DNA from: Micromonospora sp. WMMD1155
Lineage (GTDB): Bacteria; Actinomycetota; Actinomycetes; Mycobacteriales; Micromonosporaceae
DNA length: 64,000 nt
Direction: 5' to 3'
NCBI RefSeq assembly: GCF_029581275.1
Contig: NZ_CP120742.1
Location: forward strand, 7,254,501 to 7,318,500
In this document: in pieces, positions 36,447-46,437 of the stretch
How the letters are laid out: each line of letters opens with the position of its first letter
How positions within the stretch are numbered: the stretch's first letter is position 1
The notes under the pieces: model-generated
Told to the model about the DNA's origin: nothing
The model's database searches: none
What the model saw: the letters and a program-made list of their open reading frames with translations, nothing else
Program-made: the position numbers and the translations under genes

Positions 36447-38576
36447 TTAACGCGGGGTGGACGGCATGAGCAGGGTGGTGGGAGGACGCTCGGCGGCGGC
36501 TGCGGCCAGGGAGCCAGCGTGACGGATCCGGTCCCACGTCGGCGTACGGCGAAGGTCGGGATCGAGACCATGGTGCAGTGCCTGCCGGTAGACGGCGTTC
36601 AGCATGGCGTCGTAGTCCCGCGGGGTTCCCCGCGGGCCCTCGACGTACTGGTGGAGAGCGGCGATCCCGACCTCGGCCACCGTGTAATTGCTTCGCCGAA
36701 TGGCGGCGAGCAGATCGCTGTCGAACGCCAGGCTCTGGTCCGTGACGAGAGGCAGTGCGGCGCGTAGGGCGGCGACAGGGAAGGCTTTGAAGCCGGCCTG
36801 CGGGTCGGTGGTGTCGAGTTGCAGGAGGTCCCGGACGGCTCGCTGGTAGAGCAGAGCGGTCGGGACCGGGCCAGCGGGCGGGTAGTAGCCGTGGGAGTCG
36901 GGTCGGCGGCGGGAGCCGACGACGACGCCAACGGTGGGCTGGTCGAGGGCAGCGATGTGGAGACCGAGTTGGTCGAGCGGGTAGGTCAGGTCAAGGTCGG
37001 TGTAGGCCAAAATGGTGCGACCGGCACCGGCGAGTTCGGCAAGACCCCACAGCACGGCGCCACCCTTGGCGCTGCCGTCGTCGGGGCGAGCCGTGATGGT
37101 CACGCGGATCTGCGGGTGATTGGTCTGGATCGTGTGGGCGGCTGCGCGGGCGGATGCGCAGTCGGTGCTCTCGTCGACCAGCAAGAGATCGGCGCGGGCG
37201 TCGGGGTGCGCTGCCAGGAGCCAGCCCAGTTGGGCGACCTTGGCAGCAAGCGCGTTGTCTCCGTTGAGGACGCGCGTTAGGCGTTGCGTCTCGGCGCGCA
37301 TCGGCACGACGATGCCGAGGTCGGCAGGAACGGCCCGGGCCAGGAGTGCGGCCTTGGACCGGGCGGCCTTGATGGCGGCGATCAGGCCTGTGACGTGCAG
37401 GTCCGCAGGGATGCTGTCGCGGCGGTTCTTGGCAAGGCCGTGCACGAAGGCGATGAGGAGTCGGTCGTCGTAGTGCGGGAGAGGGCTGTGTGTCTGGTGG
37501 CCGGTGAGGTGGTTCGCGACAATGTGCAGCAGCATGCGACCGGTCGGGTCGGCGGCCCAGCATTCGTCAGGGGTGGGTGGGACGTCAGCTCTCGGCCAGG
37601 TAGTACGGACGTGTTCGGCGAGCAGGTCGTAGCCGGTCACCAGGGCACGCTGGGTGTCGTCCCAGCGGGCACCGTCGTCGGTGGCTTCGGCTGCCTGCCA
37701 CGCCTCTTCCCAGCCGCTCTGGTGGGTGCGGGTGGTGCGGGCGGCAGTGACCTGCTGCCAGCGGCTCCGTACGGCGGGCCAAGCGCAGGGGAGGTCTCCG
37801 CCGGAGGCGAGAGTATCGGCAGCATCCTCGGTCATGGCGAGGGCCTGACTAGCCTGGGCGGGGGTGTCGGCAGCCGTTGTCATCGCGTCGAACCAAAGCT
37901 CGGCGGCCAGCGTCAGTCCGGCGGTGTGGTGGGCCAGGTCGCGGACCGTCTGCTCGCGCCGCGCGATCAGCCCGGCGCGTACCCGGTGGCGGCGGGCACG
38001 GGTAAGAGCGGCGGTGGCAGCCAGGTCGACCTGGGCTGTCGGAGCGTGGCTGGCGCGGGCATCGAGCAACGCGATCAGCCCCGTCTCGGCCGGATCGCTG
38101 AGCGTGTCTGCGTCCAGCAACGGGGCCAGAAGCTCGCCAAGGACGGCTGGATCCGCAGCTGCGGCGGACTCGCGGAAGCGTTCGCCGCTCAGATAGGTGT
38201 CGTCGACCGATGCGGGCTGGTGGGCCAGGGCGGCGACAGTACGAGCGAAGGTGTGACACGTGCCGGGCGCGGCGGCGTCGGGGAAGAGCCTGCCTCGTAG
38301 GGTGCCCGTTGCCCGTTTGGCGTCGGGCCGGTGCGCGGCCAGCAACGCGAGCGAGGTGAGTGGCAGGTCTGCGCGGTCGTCGAGTGCTCGGGCGACCCGG
38401 TCCGCGACTGGCATTGCGGTGATCGACAGCAGCGCGCGTACGGTGGCTGGCTCCGGGTCGGCGGTCGTGGCCAGGAGCACGGCGAGGTCGGCGTGCTCGG
38501 CGTCGAGGCGGTTCAGCAACGGGGACTTGGCCAGGGGCGCGAAAACCCGGACTGGGGTGGGCCGGGCGGCGGTCAT
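36447..38576 (-). CDS. Large protein with C-terminal GT2 glycosyltransferase domain
   Basis: 709 aa from ATG 38576, which overlaps the radical SAM stop (ATGA). An upstream extension in the same frame runs through that gene and is not protein-like. Residues about 417-660 are a GT2-type domain: LGIVVPMRAETQRL, LLVDESTD, KGGAVLWGL, TDLDLTYPLDQLGLH (DxD-type metal site) and VGVVVGSRR, resembling polyprenol-phosphate glycosyltransferases. The N-terminal about 410 residues are an all-helical Ala/Asp/Arg-rich domain of unknown type. No transmembrane segment is visible. The fusion of a helical domain to a dolichyl-phosphate-type GT is unusual. Confidence 0.78.
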   Translation of the reverse strand: MTAARPTPVRVFAPLAKSPLLNRLDAEHADLAVLLATTADPEPATVRALLSITAMPVADRVARALDDRADLPLTSLALLAAHRPDAKRATGTLRGRLFPDAAAPGTCHTFARTVAALAHQPASVDDTYLSGERFRESAAAADPAVLGELLAPLLDADTLSDPAETGLIALLDARASHAPTAQVDLAATAALTRARRHRVRAGLIARREQTVRDLAHHTAGLTLAAELWFDAMTTAADTPAQASQALAMTEDAADTLASGGDLPCAWPAVRSRWQQVTAARTTRTHQSGWEEAWQAAEATDDGARWDDTQRALVTGYDLLAEHVRTTWPRADVPPTPDECWAADPTGRMLLHIVANHLTGHQTHSPLPHYDDRLLIAFVHGLAKNRRDSIPADLHVTGLIAAIKAARSKAALLARAVPADLGIVVPMRAETQRLTRVLNGDNALAAKVAQLGWLLAAHPDARADLLLVDESTDCASARAAAHTIQTNHPQIRVTITARPDDGSAKGGAVLWGLAELAGAGRTILAYTDLDLTYPLDQLGLHIAALDQPTVGVVVGSRRRPDSHGYYPPAGPVPTALLYQRAVRDLLQLDTTDPQAGFKAFPVAALRAALPLVTDQSLAFDSDLLAAIRRSNYTVAEVGIAALHQYVEGPRGTPRDYDAMLNAVYRQALHHGLDPDLRRTPTWDRIRHAGSLAAAAAERPPTTLLMPSTPR

Positions 38577-40147
38577 CGCGTGAGCCTTGCGGCGACGAGT
38601 TCGGCGGCTTGCCGGGCGGTGTGGACCGGGAAGAGCAGGTTCTGGCGCAGGAATGTCCGCTCGAACTGGCTCAGTGGGGCGTGGATGACGGTGGTAGTAG
38701 AGGTGATATCCACGCGGGCATCGGGGCGGCCGATGCGAGCGAGCAATTGTCGTACCGTCTCCTCCTCCGGCGGCTGCGCTGCGGCGCAAATCTGGTGCTG
38801 CGCAGTGGGACAGCGCAGGCGGCAGTTGGTGGTCGGCAGGTCGTAGTGGCCGTTGTAGTCGGGGATGTAACTGCCGCGTTCCACCGCACGACCACACGAG
38901 GACCTCTTCAGTACGGCGGGACGGCAGTCCGCGGGCACATCGGCGTACACCTCAGCGAAAGCGGCCATGATCCGCGCCTCAGTGTCGGCAGTGAGCAGCT
39001 TTTTGCCTGGCTTGAACGTGCCCGTGGGCAGGGGCAGGCCGTAGCTCATGAAGCTGTGGACGTGGTCGTCGGCGAACTTGAGCCCACCGAGGACCACGGT
39101 GCGGGCACCGGCGTCTTTGAAGGTCTGCCAGACGTGACGCAGGTGCGCGTCAGTGGTGTTGAGTCCTTCGGCGATCGGTCGGTAGTACGCCAGCACGTTG
39201 ATCTTGTCGGATTGCAGGATGCGGCGCAGGAAACGCAGCCGGCGTTCGCGGTTGGGCGGCTCGATCGACTCGGGCATGGCGGCGTAGCAGACGTTGACGT
39301 CGAGATCGACGTGCACGAGGGACTCGAGACATTCGATCTGCTCATCGGACAGGGCGTACTTGGTGATGCACGAGACCCGGTTGGTCAGCCCGAGCTCGTC
39401 GAGTAGCTGCAGTGCGTGCCAGGTCCGGGGCCAGAGCTTCGGCAGGAACGCCTCGGACGTGGACATGTGCAGCCCGATGGGCGTGTGGTGCGGCGTGAAC
39501 CACGGGTGGGAGAGCAGCCGCGCGACGACGTCCTCCGGTTCGAGGAAACCGGTCGGCTCCCAGGAGCCGAGGTAGCCGTCGACGGTGTCGCCTTCGCGCC
39601 GGTAGCAGTACGCGCACATCAGGGGGCAGCCGATGCCGAAGTCAGCCGACATGCCGCCCTTCATTTGCGAGATCATGTAGCTGGTGTTCAACCCGTCGGG
39701 ACCGGCTGCTGCCTGGCTCGCCGCGATCTCCTCCACAGTGGCGATCGGCGCGAACCCGGCCGGCAGCACCGACTTGAACGCATGTGGAGCGTCCGGGGTG
39801 CCGACGACGCCGGGCCACGCGAAGGTGCAGCGCAGCGCGAAACCCAAGACGTCGCTTTGGTCGGCGTCGAGACCGTGGGTACGGGTGAGGGGCGTCACCG
39901 TGCGGGTGGGTAGTTCCTGCAGTGGGACCCGGCGGCCGGTCGGCTCATGCAGCAACCGCCCGGTGAGGACCTCGGTCACGGCGCGCTGCAGCGGCCCGTC
40001 GGCGAGCTGCCGCGCCGCGTCGACAACCGGATAGGGGTCGGCGATGTCGAGTATCGCTTGCAGGGCGCGGGCGACCTCTGAGCGGGCCTCGCTGCGAAGT
40101 AACGATGGAGGGTCGGTGACGGTGAGTGCGCTGGATAAGCTGCTCAC
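38573..40147 (-). CDS. Radical SAM enzyme with extra C-terminal cysteines
   Basis: 524 aa from GTG 40147, with GAGGAG five bases upstream overlapping the end of the previous gene; a longer in-frame start is rejected. The [4Fe-4S] motif GCPLMCAYCYRR (CxxxCxxC) is near 172-179. The surrounding text recalls spore photoproduct lyase-like proteins (SADFGIGC, RVSCITKYAL). Further cysteines near 417, 440-445 and 453 (SSCGRA, NCRLRC, HQICAA) may hold an auxiliary cluster. The substrate is unknown. ATGA-type coupling to the glycosyltransferase and position after the Ldh2 gene suggest a shared modification pathway. Confidence 0.85.
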   Translation of the reverse strand: MSSLSSALTVTDPPSLLRSEARSEVARALQAILDIADPYPVVDAARQLADGPLQRAVTEVLTGRLLHEPTGRRVPLQELPTRTVTPLTRTHGLDADQSDVLGFALRCTFAWPGVVGTPDAPHAFKSVLPAGFAPIATVEEIAASQAAAGPDGLNTSYMISQMKGGMSADFGIGCPLMCAYCYRREGDTVDGYLGSWEPTGFLEPEDVVARLLSHPWFTPHHTPIGLHMSTSEAFLPKLWPRTWHALQLLDELGLTNRVSCITKYALSDEQIECLESLVHVDLDVNVCYAAMPESIEPPNRERRLRFLRRILQSDKINVLAYYRPIAEGLNTTDAHLRHVWQTFKDAGARTVVLGGLKFADDHVHSFMSYGLPLPTGTFKPGKKLLTADTEARIMAAFAEVYADVPADCRPAVLKRSSCGRAVERGSYIPDYNGHYDLPTTNCRLRCPTAQHQICAAAQPPEEETVRQLLARIGRPDARVDITSTTTVIHAPLSQFERTFLRQNLLFPVHTARQAAELVAARLTR

Positions 40148-40149
40148 AG

Positions 40150-41199
40150 CTACTCCTCTGCTGATCCGATGATGGAGCGGGAAGGGTCGGGCTGGATCCA
40201 TCCGTGGGGAGCACGGACATGCGCGCGCCGGCCGGCGTCGATGAGCGCGGCGAGATCGTCGGGGTCGATGGGAATGCCGCTTTGGCGGGTCCGGTCGCGG
40301 TAAGACCAAGCGCGGTCCCCGGGCATCCGGGCGCCCTGATCGCGCACCTCGCGGGCAACGGTGGCAACTCCGGCGGCGAGCGAATCGCCGATGCCGAGGC
40401 GGCGAGGGTCGACAGCTACGACCAATAGGCCGCGACCGTCATCCCCGGCCGGCAACGGGGCGCTGCCCGTCAACGCGCCAACCAGCAGCTCTAAGACGAT
40501 CGCTAGGGCCTGGCCGCGCTCACCCGGTGGCAGCAAGACCGCAGCGAGTTTCGGGTCGTGGGCCGCGAGTCCATCTGCGCCGAGGGCACACCCGTCCGGC
40601 AACATCTGTCGATCGCGAGCCAGCTGCTGGACTCGGCCCCAGGAAGTCGCGGCTGCGGCCAGGTCCACCAGTACGGGACGTTGCGGGTCCGCGCCTGGGA
40701 CGGCAACCGCGATTGCGCTACTGCCGAGTACCGGCCTGCTGGTGCCGCCGTGCAGGGCCACGCTTTGCGCCGACGCCTGAGCGGCGGCCACACCCACCAG
40801 CCCGCGCCGGGCCAACTGCGCTGCAGGGATGCCGAGCGCGCCGACATGACCGGTCCGGCGAACGGTCACGGCGGCGACGCCGCAACGCCGAGCGCGCAGC
40901 ATTACCGCGGTGACCGCTAAGCGGGCCGCTACCGGTCCCGGGGCCAGGTCTGCATCCACCACCAGGATCGCCTCCCCGCCGGGTACGGTCCGGATCAAGG
41001 GACGCGGATTCAGGCGCCCGGTGCGGAGCTTGTCCAGGTAGTTAGGGGCCAATCGACTGCCGTGGCCGGGGATGCCGCGAAGGTCAGCCTCCACATGGGC
41101 GTCGGCCATCACCCTCGCCCCCGGTCGGTTCATTCCCGCTGCCTCGTACAGGCACTGCAGGAAACCGGCGAGCTGGCCCGGTGGCACCCGAGTCACCAT
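40150..41199 (-). CDS. Ldh2 / malate-lactate dehydrogenase-family oxidoreductase
   Basis: About 349 aa from ATG 41199 (GTG 41196 also possible, overlapping the upstream stop). The family is NAD(P)-dependent Ldh2/YlbC/MDG: LRGIPGHGSRLAPNYLDKL near the N-terminus holds the family His-Gly region, followed by AVTVRRTGHVGALGIPAAQL and VLVDLAAAATSWGRVQQLAR, which match conserved blocks. Members oxidise 2-hydroxy acids or ureidoglycolate, or reduce imines. The substrate here is unknown. Stop and next start are two bases apart, so it is co-translated with the radical SAM gene. Confidence 0.8.
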   Translation of the reverse strand: MVTRVPPGQLAGFLQCLYEAAGMNRPGARVMADAHVEADLRGIPGHGSRLAPNYLDKLRTGRLNPRPLIRTVPGGEAILVVDADLAPGPVAARLAVTAVMLRARRCGVAAVTVRRTGHVGALGIPAAQLARRGLVGVAAAQASAQSVALHGGTSRPVLGSSAIAVAVPGADPQRPVLVDLAAAATSWGRVQQLARDRQMLPDGCALGADGLAAHDPKLAAVLLPPGERGQALAIVLELLVGALTGSAPLPAGDDGRGLLVVAVDPRRLGIGDSLAAGVATVAREVRDQGARMPGDRAWSYRDRTRQSGIPIDPDDLAALIDAGRRAHVRAPHGWIQPDPSRSIIGSAEE

Positions 41200-42791
41200 G
41201 ACGCACCGCAGACCGGTAAGGCGCCGTGGGCGCGGCCGCTGCTGCACAAAATTCGGGCCAACGCCGCGGCAGAGGGCCGGTGCGGGCTGAACGCGGCCAC
41301 CAGCACGGGCGCGGGTGAACCGAGCAGGTCGTCCACGTCGCCGAGCGCAGCCTGGACAACTGTCCGTCCGAGTTCGGTCAGCCGGGTGGCCTCCCGGGCA
41401 GCCCCACTCAGACCCGCGGTGGTGGTGCGGGTGTCGTAGCCGTAGACGACTACCGGACCAGCTGTCGGCACCGGGGCACCGACAGGCACCTGCAAAATAC
41501 GGTGGTGCGGGGCGAGCAGCGCCGGCAGATAGTCCGGCGCGTGGCGGGCACTGTCAGCCCGACGCTGTCCGGCGTCGGGCACCCTCACCAGTGCCAGCAC
41601 CTTGCCGGGCGGCACGTCCAACGGAAGGAGACGGGTGCCGCGCACCACCGTTACCGACCGGTCGGCGACCCGGTCAGCCGCCCTCCAGGCTGATGCGTTC
41701 GCCTGCTGCCAGGTCGGCCGGGCGGAGCCGGGCGTCAAGCCGTACCGGCGGTGCAGAGCCTGCACACGGGCCACAGCCGCGCCGACCCGTTGACGGTCGA
41801 TCACGCCGTGCTCGACAGCGTCTATGAGCGCCTGCACGACCTCCGCCCGACGCCGAACTGCGGCGGCCCGCTCGGCCGGCTGCTTGCTCCGGCGGGAGAC
41901 CTCCGAGTCCAGCATCACGATGTCGACGCCGGCCGCCACCGCCGCGACCGCCGCCCGGGTCAGGCCACCGAGCGGCTGGTGCACCGCTCGGATCGACAGG
42001 TTCTCGCTCACCGTTACACCGTCGAAACCCAGCTCGTCGCGTAGCACGCCGAGCACGCGCGGCGATGCCAACGCGGGCCGATTGTCAAGGGCAAGGACGG
42101 TATGACTGCCAACCATCACGCATGCCACTTGCGCGTCAATCGCCGCACGGAACGGCTGCAACGCACCTGGGCCGAGCCGGTCAACGACCGGCGCGACGTG
42201 ATGGGGATCTGCGCCGACTCCGCCCAGACCCGGGAAATGCTTGGCGGTCGCCGCCACGCCAGCCGCCTGCAGTCCGCGTACGAAGGCCGCCGCCAGCAGC
42301 CCTACCTGCTCAGGATCCGACCCGAAAGCGCGGGTACCGACCGCAGTAAGCGCTGGCCACGACGCGGTGTCACAGACCGGAGCCAAATTCCACGTCAGCC
42401 CGACCGCCCGCAACTGCTCACCGATCGCCAGGCCCGCCGACTCGGCTAAGCCCTCGTCCCTCGCCGCACCGAGCGCCAGGTTCCCGGGCAACTGAGCGAC
42501 GCCCTGCCAGTCCAACGCGTTCAACCGACCACCCTCCTGATTGACGCTCAGCAGCAGCGGAAGGGAGCGTGCCGAGCTGCTGCTCGCCGACTGAGTGACC
42601 TGGCGCAACTGAGCTGGGCTGGTGACAATGCCCTTACTGATCCGGCCCGGCTCAGAAGCGGCCTCCTGGTGCGGCAATTGGACGGGACCGTCGAGACCTA
42701 GCGACCTCCGCCCAGGACGGACCAGCAGGTCGATCTGAGCGGCGAGGGCGGAATCGGTTCCGCCCGATCGCCCGGGTGCGCTGGGTGGCAT
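41193..42791 (-). CDS. GH3 (NagZ-like) glycoside hydrolase homologue with altered active-site residues
   Basis: 532 aa from ATG 42791, preceded by AAGGGAGAG. The beta-barrel GH3 blocks are recognisable: LPLLLSVNQEGGRL (usually DQEGG), WNLAPVCD, GVAATAKHFPGLGGVGADPHH (usual form KHFPGHGDT with a later DSH) and GVTVSENLSIRAV (usual form SDDL/TDAL with the nucleophile Asp). Here the nucleophile position is Glu and the second Asp is Asn, and the His of KHFPGH is Leu. The C-terminal about 200 residues form a second alpha/beta domain. It may bind rather than cleave sugars, or act on an unusual substrate. First gene of the five-gene minus-strand cluster. Confidence 0.78.
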   Translation of the reverse strand: MPPSAPGRSGGTDSALAAQIDLLVRPGRRSLGLDGPVQLPHQEAASEPGRISKGIVTSPAQLRQVTQSASSSSARSLPLLLSVNQEGGRLNALDWQGVAQLPGNLALGAARDEGLAESAGLAIGEQLRAVGLTWNLAPVCDTASWPALTAVGTRAFGSDPEQVGLLAAAFVRGLQAAGVAATAKHFPGLGGVGADPHHVAPVVDRLGPGALQPFRAAIDAQVACVMVGSHTVLALDNRPALASPRVLGVLRDELGFDGVTVSENLSIRAVHQPLGGLTRAAVAAVAAGVDIVMLDSEVSRRSKQPAERAAAVRRRAEVVQALIDAVEHGVIDRQRVGAAVARVQALHRRYGLTPGSARPTWQQANASAWRAADRVADRSVTVVRGTRLLPLDVPPGKVLALVRVPDAGQRRADSARHAPDYLPALLAPHHRILQVPVGAPVPTAGPVVVYGYDTRTTTAGLSGAAREATRLTELGRTVVQAALGDVDDLLGSPAPVLVAAFSPHRPSAAALARILCSSGRAHGALPVCGASW

Positions 42792-43072
42792 AGCGGCTCT
42801 CCCTTGCGGCTGGGGTCGGCAAGCGGGCGTGGCCCAGACGACCGGCACGGCGACCCAAGGTCCGGCGGTATCCATTCACAGAAGCTGAGGCGATGCTGGC
42901 GCCCGTCCCCGTCGCGGCCGATGCCAACTGGCGCAGCCCTCCAACGACCAGGGGTACGCCGGCTCCGCGCTCCACCGCATGTTCATGGGGCGTACGAACA
43001 GGGTGGAGCTGACGGGAGGTCAGCGCCCCGTTCTCAACGCTCCCCCTTGGAGTCGTAAGAGTGAATCCCCGG
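42792..43072. other. Divergent intergenic region between GH3-like and XRE regulator genes
   Basis: The 451-base gap from 42792 to 43242 carries no convincing gene. Its only clear element is the inverted repeat at 43073-43099, with a further half-site ATGCGGAT at 43113-43120. It must hold promoters for both directions, but no confident -35/-10 pair was found. Confidence 0.6.
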
Positions 43073-43099
43073 CATGCGGACGAAGCAGATGTCCGCATG
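43073..43099. promoter_or_regulatory. Operator-like inverted repeat, copy 1
   Basis: Perfect 9-base arms CATGCGGAC (43073-43081) and GTCCGCATG (43091-43099) with a 9-base spacer. It lies 144 bases upstream of the XRE regulator and about 280 upstream of the GH3-like gene. The same sequence with the same spacer length recurs at 46596-46621. Confidence 0.75.
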
Positions 43100-43242
43100 G
43101 CCCGCGCTGACAATGCGGATCACTCACCGACGATGTTTGGCGTGCTTGGTTGCGTCTTGCCGGACCGTGAGTGACCCTATGTGCGCGATGTCCATGCCGC
43201 TCGATTCCATTTGATACGGGAGTGGCCTGAGGAGGCGGTGTC

Positions 43243-44673
43243 ATGGGTCAGACCCCGCGGGCGCTGCAGCCGTCCTTATCCGAGCGCCACTTCTTCGGTG
43301 CCGAATTACGCCGGATGCGGGAGCGGGCCGACCTCTCCCAGGCGCGGCTGGGCGCCATGATCCGCTTCAGCGCTGATCTGGTTCAACGGGTCGAGACAGC
43401 GGACCGATTTCCCTCCCGGGAGTTCGTCGAGGCATGCGACAGAGCGCTGGCGGCCGACGGCGCCTTGATTCGGCTGCTGCCGCTGCTAGGGAAGAGGCCG
43501 AATAGCGAGGGCGAGCCATCGGTGTCCTCACCGGCCGGCGATGCAGGCGTCGCCAACCTGCTGCGTACCTACTCGGCGCGACCGTCGGGGACGTCTGAGA
43601 TGGTCATCCGGGTTCCGTTTCAACCAGGGGTCCTTGATCGTGCCGCCCTGGACTGGCTGAATGCCTCAGCCGGTCCCCTCCTCTCCGTGACCCGGCGGCC
43701 TGGCTCGCCTGATCAGGTCCGCGAAGAGGACATCTTCTCCGCTGAGACGGCCCTTGAAATGTTCCGGCAGTTGGACCACACGCACGGTGCTGGACGAGTC
43801 CACGCTCAGGTGCAGCGATACATCGAGGATGAGCTGAACCGGTTGCTGGCGAACCCTCCCGCCTCGGAAGCAATCGGTCGGCGCTTGTACACGTTGGCGG
43901 CTGGCTTCTTCGAGCTGTGTGGCTACCAGGCGGTCGATACCGGTGCCCATGGTCTCGCGCAGCGCCGCTACCTACGCGCGTTGCGGCTGACGCAGGCCGC
44001 CGACGACCGCCTCTACGGCAGCTACCTGCTGGCTGTAAACATCGGCCATCTCGCGCTGCATTGCGGTCACCCCGAGCCGGCCCTGCGGATGGCGCTTACG
44101 GCGGTGCGAGGCGGTGAGGGTCTGGCGACGCCAGCCGTCAAGGCAGGGCTACACGCCGTGGTGGCACGCTCGCACGCCCGACTCGGACGTGAGGGCGAGT
44201 GCCTCAGGCACCTCGACATCGCGGAGGGACATCTGGCCCGCAGCCGGCCTGAGGACGAGCCGACGTGGATTCGGTACTTCACGACGGCCTATCTGGCGGA
44301 CGAGATGGCCCATTGCTTCCATGACCTGGGCAGACCGCAGCAGACTCAGCAGCACCTGGCTGTCGCGCTTGCCGCGTTGAGTCCCACGCACGTCCGTCGT
44401 CTTGCCATCGACACCGCGCTACTGGCCTCGTCGTTGGCAGCCGCCGGCCGCATTGATGAAGCGTGCGTTGCTGGCCGAGAGGCGGTAGATCATGCAGCGA
44501 AGACCGCCTCGCACCGTTGCTTGCAGCGCGTCGTCGAGGTCCAAGCGGACCTTGAGCCCTACCGGTGCGAGCTAGAGGTTCGTGAGTTCGGCGAATACGT
44601 TCGCCATCAGCTGCCGCTCGCGGCAGTGCGACCGCCTCGACTGGCCGCGGCAGCTGCTATCGCTTCCCGGTAG
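43243..44673 (+). CDS. XRE-type helix-turn-helix regulator with TPR-like sensor domain
   Basis: 476 aa, ATG with GAGGAGG seven bases upstream. The N-terminal HTH (about 15-75: FFGAELRRMRERADLSQARL, DLVQRVETADRFPSREFVEA) is the Streptomyces-type XRE fold. The rest is a helical TPR-like repeat region (LYTLAAGFFELCGYQAVDTG, HLALHCGHPEPALRMALTAV, LARLGREGECLRHLDIAEGH-type repeats). Regulators of this layout often sense small molecules in secondary metabolism. The inverted repeat at 43073-43099 sits upstream and a second copy lies upstream of the permease gene, making it the prime candidate for the binding protein. The 3' end overlaps the convergent S9 peptidase gene by 67 bases. Confidence 0.85.
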   Translation: MGQTPRALQPSLSERHFFGAELRRMRERADLSQARLGAMIRFSADLVQRVETADRFPSREFVEACDRALAADGALIRLLPLLGKRPNSEGEPSVSSPAGDAGVANLLRTYSARPSGTSEMVIRVPFQPGVLDRAALDWLNASAGPLLSVTRRPGSPDQVREEDIFSAETALEMFRQLDHTHGAGRVHAQVQRYIEDELNRLLANPPASEAIGRRLYTLAAGFFELCGYQAVDTGAHGLAQRRYLRALRLTQAADDRLYGSYLLAVNIGHLALHCGHPEPALRMALTAVRGGEGLATPAVKAGLHAVVARSHARLGREGECLRHLDIAEGHLARSRPEDEPTWIRYFTTAYLADEMAHCFHDLGRPQQTQQHLAVALAALSPTHVRRLAIDTALLASSLAAAGRIDEACVAGREAVDHAAKTASHRCLQRVVEVQADLEPYRCELEVREFGEYVRHQLPLAAVRPPRLAAAAAIASR

Positions 44674-46437
44674 TGGGCCAGTTCCGCCTCCAGTGCCGCA
44701 CCCGCCCGCTTGGATGTTGCCACGTAGTGGCCGATGTCGGAGAGGAGTAGAAGCTCGTGAGGGATACCGCGAGCCTCCAGTTGATCGGCAAGCTCCCGTA
44801 CGTCCTCGGCCACGGCCACTTCATCGGCAGTGCCGTGAATGAACAGCACAGGTCGCTGAACGGCAGCGGCATCGACTCGCCCGGCGCCGCCGCGAAGCCG
44901 CATAGCGTGCGCACGCTGGAATCGGGGCACAGTCTTGGTCCACCGGTCAGGATCCACGATCGCTGAAACGGCGGTGGCAGCAGCGAATGGACCATCCTGC
45001 GCCACCGCGTGCAGCGCGGTGTATCCGCCGGCGCTGGCACCGCGGATGAAGACCTGTCCGGGAAAGGGCTTGTCCTGCCGTCAGGATCTGGTTCGCCACT
45101 GCTGCGCAGTCGTCGACGTCGTCCAGGCCCCACCGGCCATACAGGGATTCCCGGAAGGCTCGGCCGTACCCCGTGCTGCCGAGATAGTCCACGTCTACGA
45201 TAGCGAATCCACGACTGGTGAAGAACTGCGCCTGCCAGTCCAGGCGCAGCAGGCAGGATGCGGTTGGCCCAGGGTGTGCCCGAACGATCACGGGAGCCCG
45301 CCACGACGCCGGTGCGCCCGTCGGTGGATACACCAGCGCCAAGATCTCACGACCATCTTTGACGCGGACCCGCAGCTCTGTCGGCGTCGACACCTGCACC
45401 CGGGCAAGCCCGGCATGCTCCGATCGGGCAAGCACCTCCACCTGCGGGTCGTCATCGGCTAGGTCAACGAGCGCAATCTGGGGCGCCGCCGTTGGTGACG
45501 AACCGATCAACGCCACCGCCCTACCCAGCGCGGCCAGATAGGGCTTGATCGACGTGTACGGCAGATCCACCTGTCGGACGGCGCCGCAAGTGTCGATGAC
45601 AACGAGTCGGTGTCGCGGCCCCTCCTGCACTGCCACGACGATTCGCCCGTCGTCGAGGAAGTCGTATGACGCGTAACCCAGCTCCCACGGCTCTGCGGCG
45701 CACTCGCCGGCGATGGATGCCACCGCCTCGACCTTGTCTCCATTCCAGCGGAACAGATTCCACCAGCCGCTGCGGTCTGACATGAAGTACAACGCGCCAT
45801 CGGGTCCCCACCGAGGCTCGATCGCTGACTCGTCGGCACCGCCGGCGACCTTGACCGGTGCCTCAATGCGCCCATGTGATGAATAGGGCGCCACCCATAC
45901 CTCGCAGGCATCCCAAGGCATGTCGCGCTCGCTCCATGCACACCAGGCCAGGGAACTCGGACCTGGCCTTGGTGCGCTCAGGAAGCCTCTGCTCGCGACG
46001 AGGGTTCTCAGCTGTCGTGCACCCGTAAGTGAGAACGCGATCAACTCGTCGCCGTGGTCCGACTCTCGCACCGCCAGCAACTCGCCGTCGCCGAGCGTCA
46101 GATCTCCCAAGGACACCCGGCTGACCAGGTCGAACTCACCGCCATGACGACCCTCGTACAGGCCACCTTCGCCGACACACCACAACGACTCCCCGGCGAC
46201 GGCGAAAGACCCACCACCGTACGCGTGAACGGTGTTGATGACGTTGAATCCCCCCGGGCTGGCATCGAGCTTGCCCTCGCCGGCCCGCCAGCGCGTCAAC
46301 GTCGTGACCCCACCAGCGTCCGGACGGGTTTCCAACCAATAGAGCATGCCGTCAGAGACACGAAGCTGGTCGTAGCTGACAGACGCGCTGACAGCGTCTG
46401 CCAACGAGACGGCGGCGTCAGGATCCGCCACTTGCAC
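44607..46437 (-). pseudogene. S9-family prolyl oligopeptidase-like protein, frameshifted
   Basis: Start placed at GTG 46437, with GAGGAGG three bases upstream. Residues 1 to about 460 form a beta-propeller-like domain (RWGPDGALYFMSDRSGWWNL). The catalytic domain is split: the first frame is open to 44947, but from about 45055 the family text continues in another frame (QVFIRGASAGGYTALHAV with the nucleophile Ser, then PVLFIHGTADEV and DIGHYV) to the stop at 44607. One extra T in GCCCTTTCCCGG near 45055 accounts for it; deleting it restores LPGQVFIRG. All catalytic residues remain in the DNA. It is either a recent inactivating mutation or a sequencing error. Confidence 0.75.
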
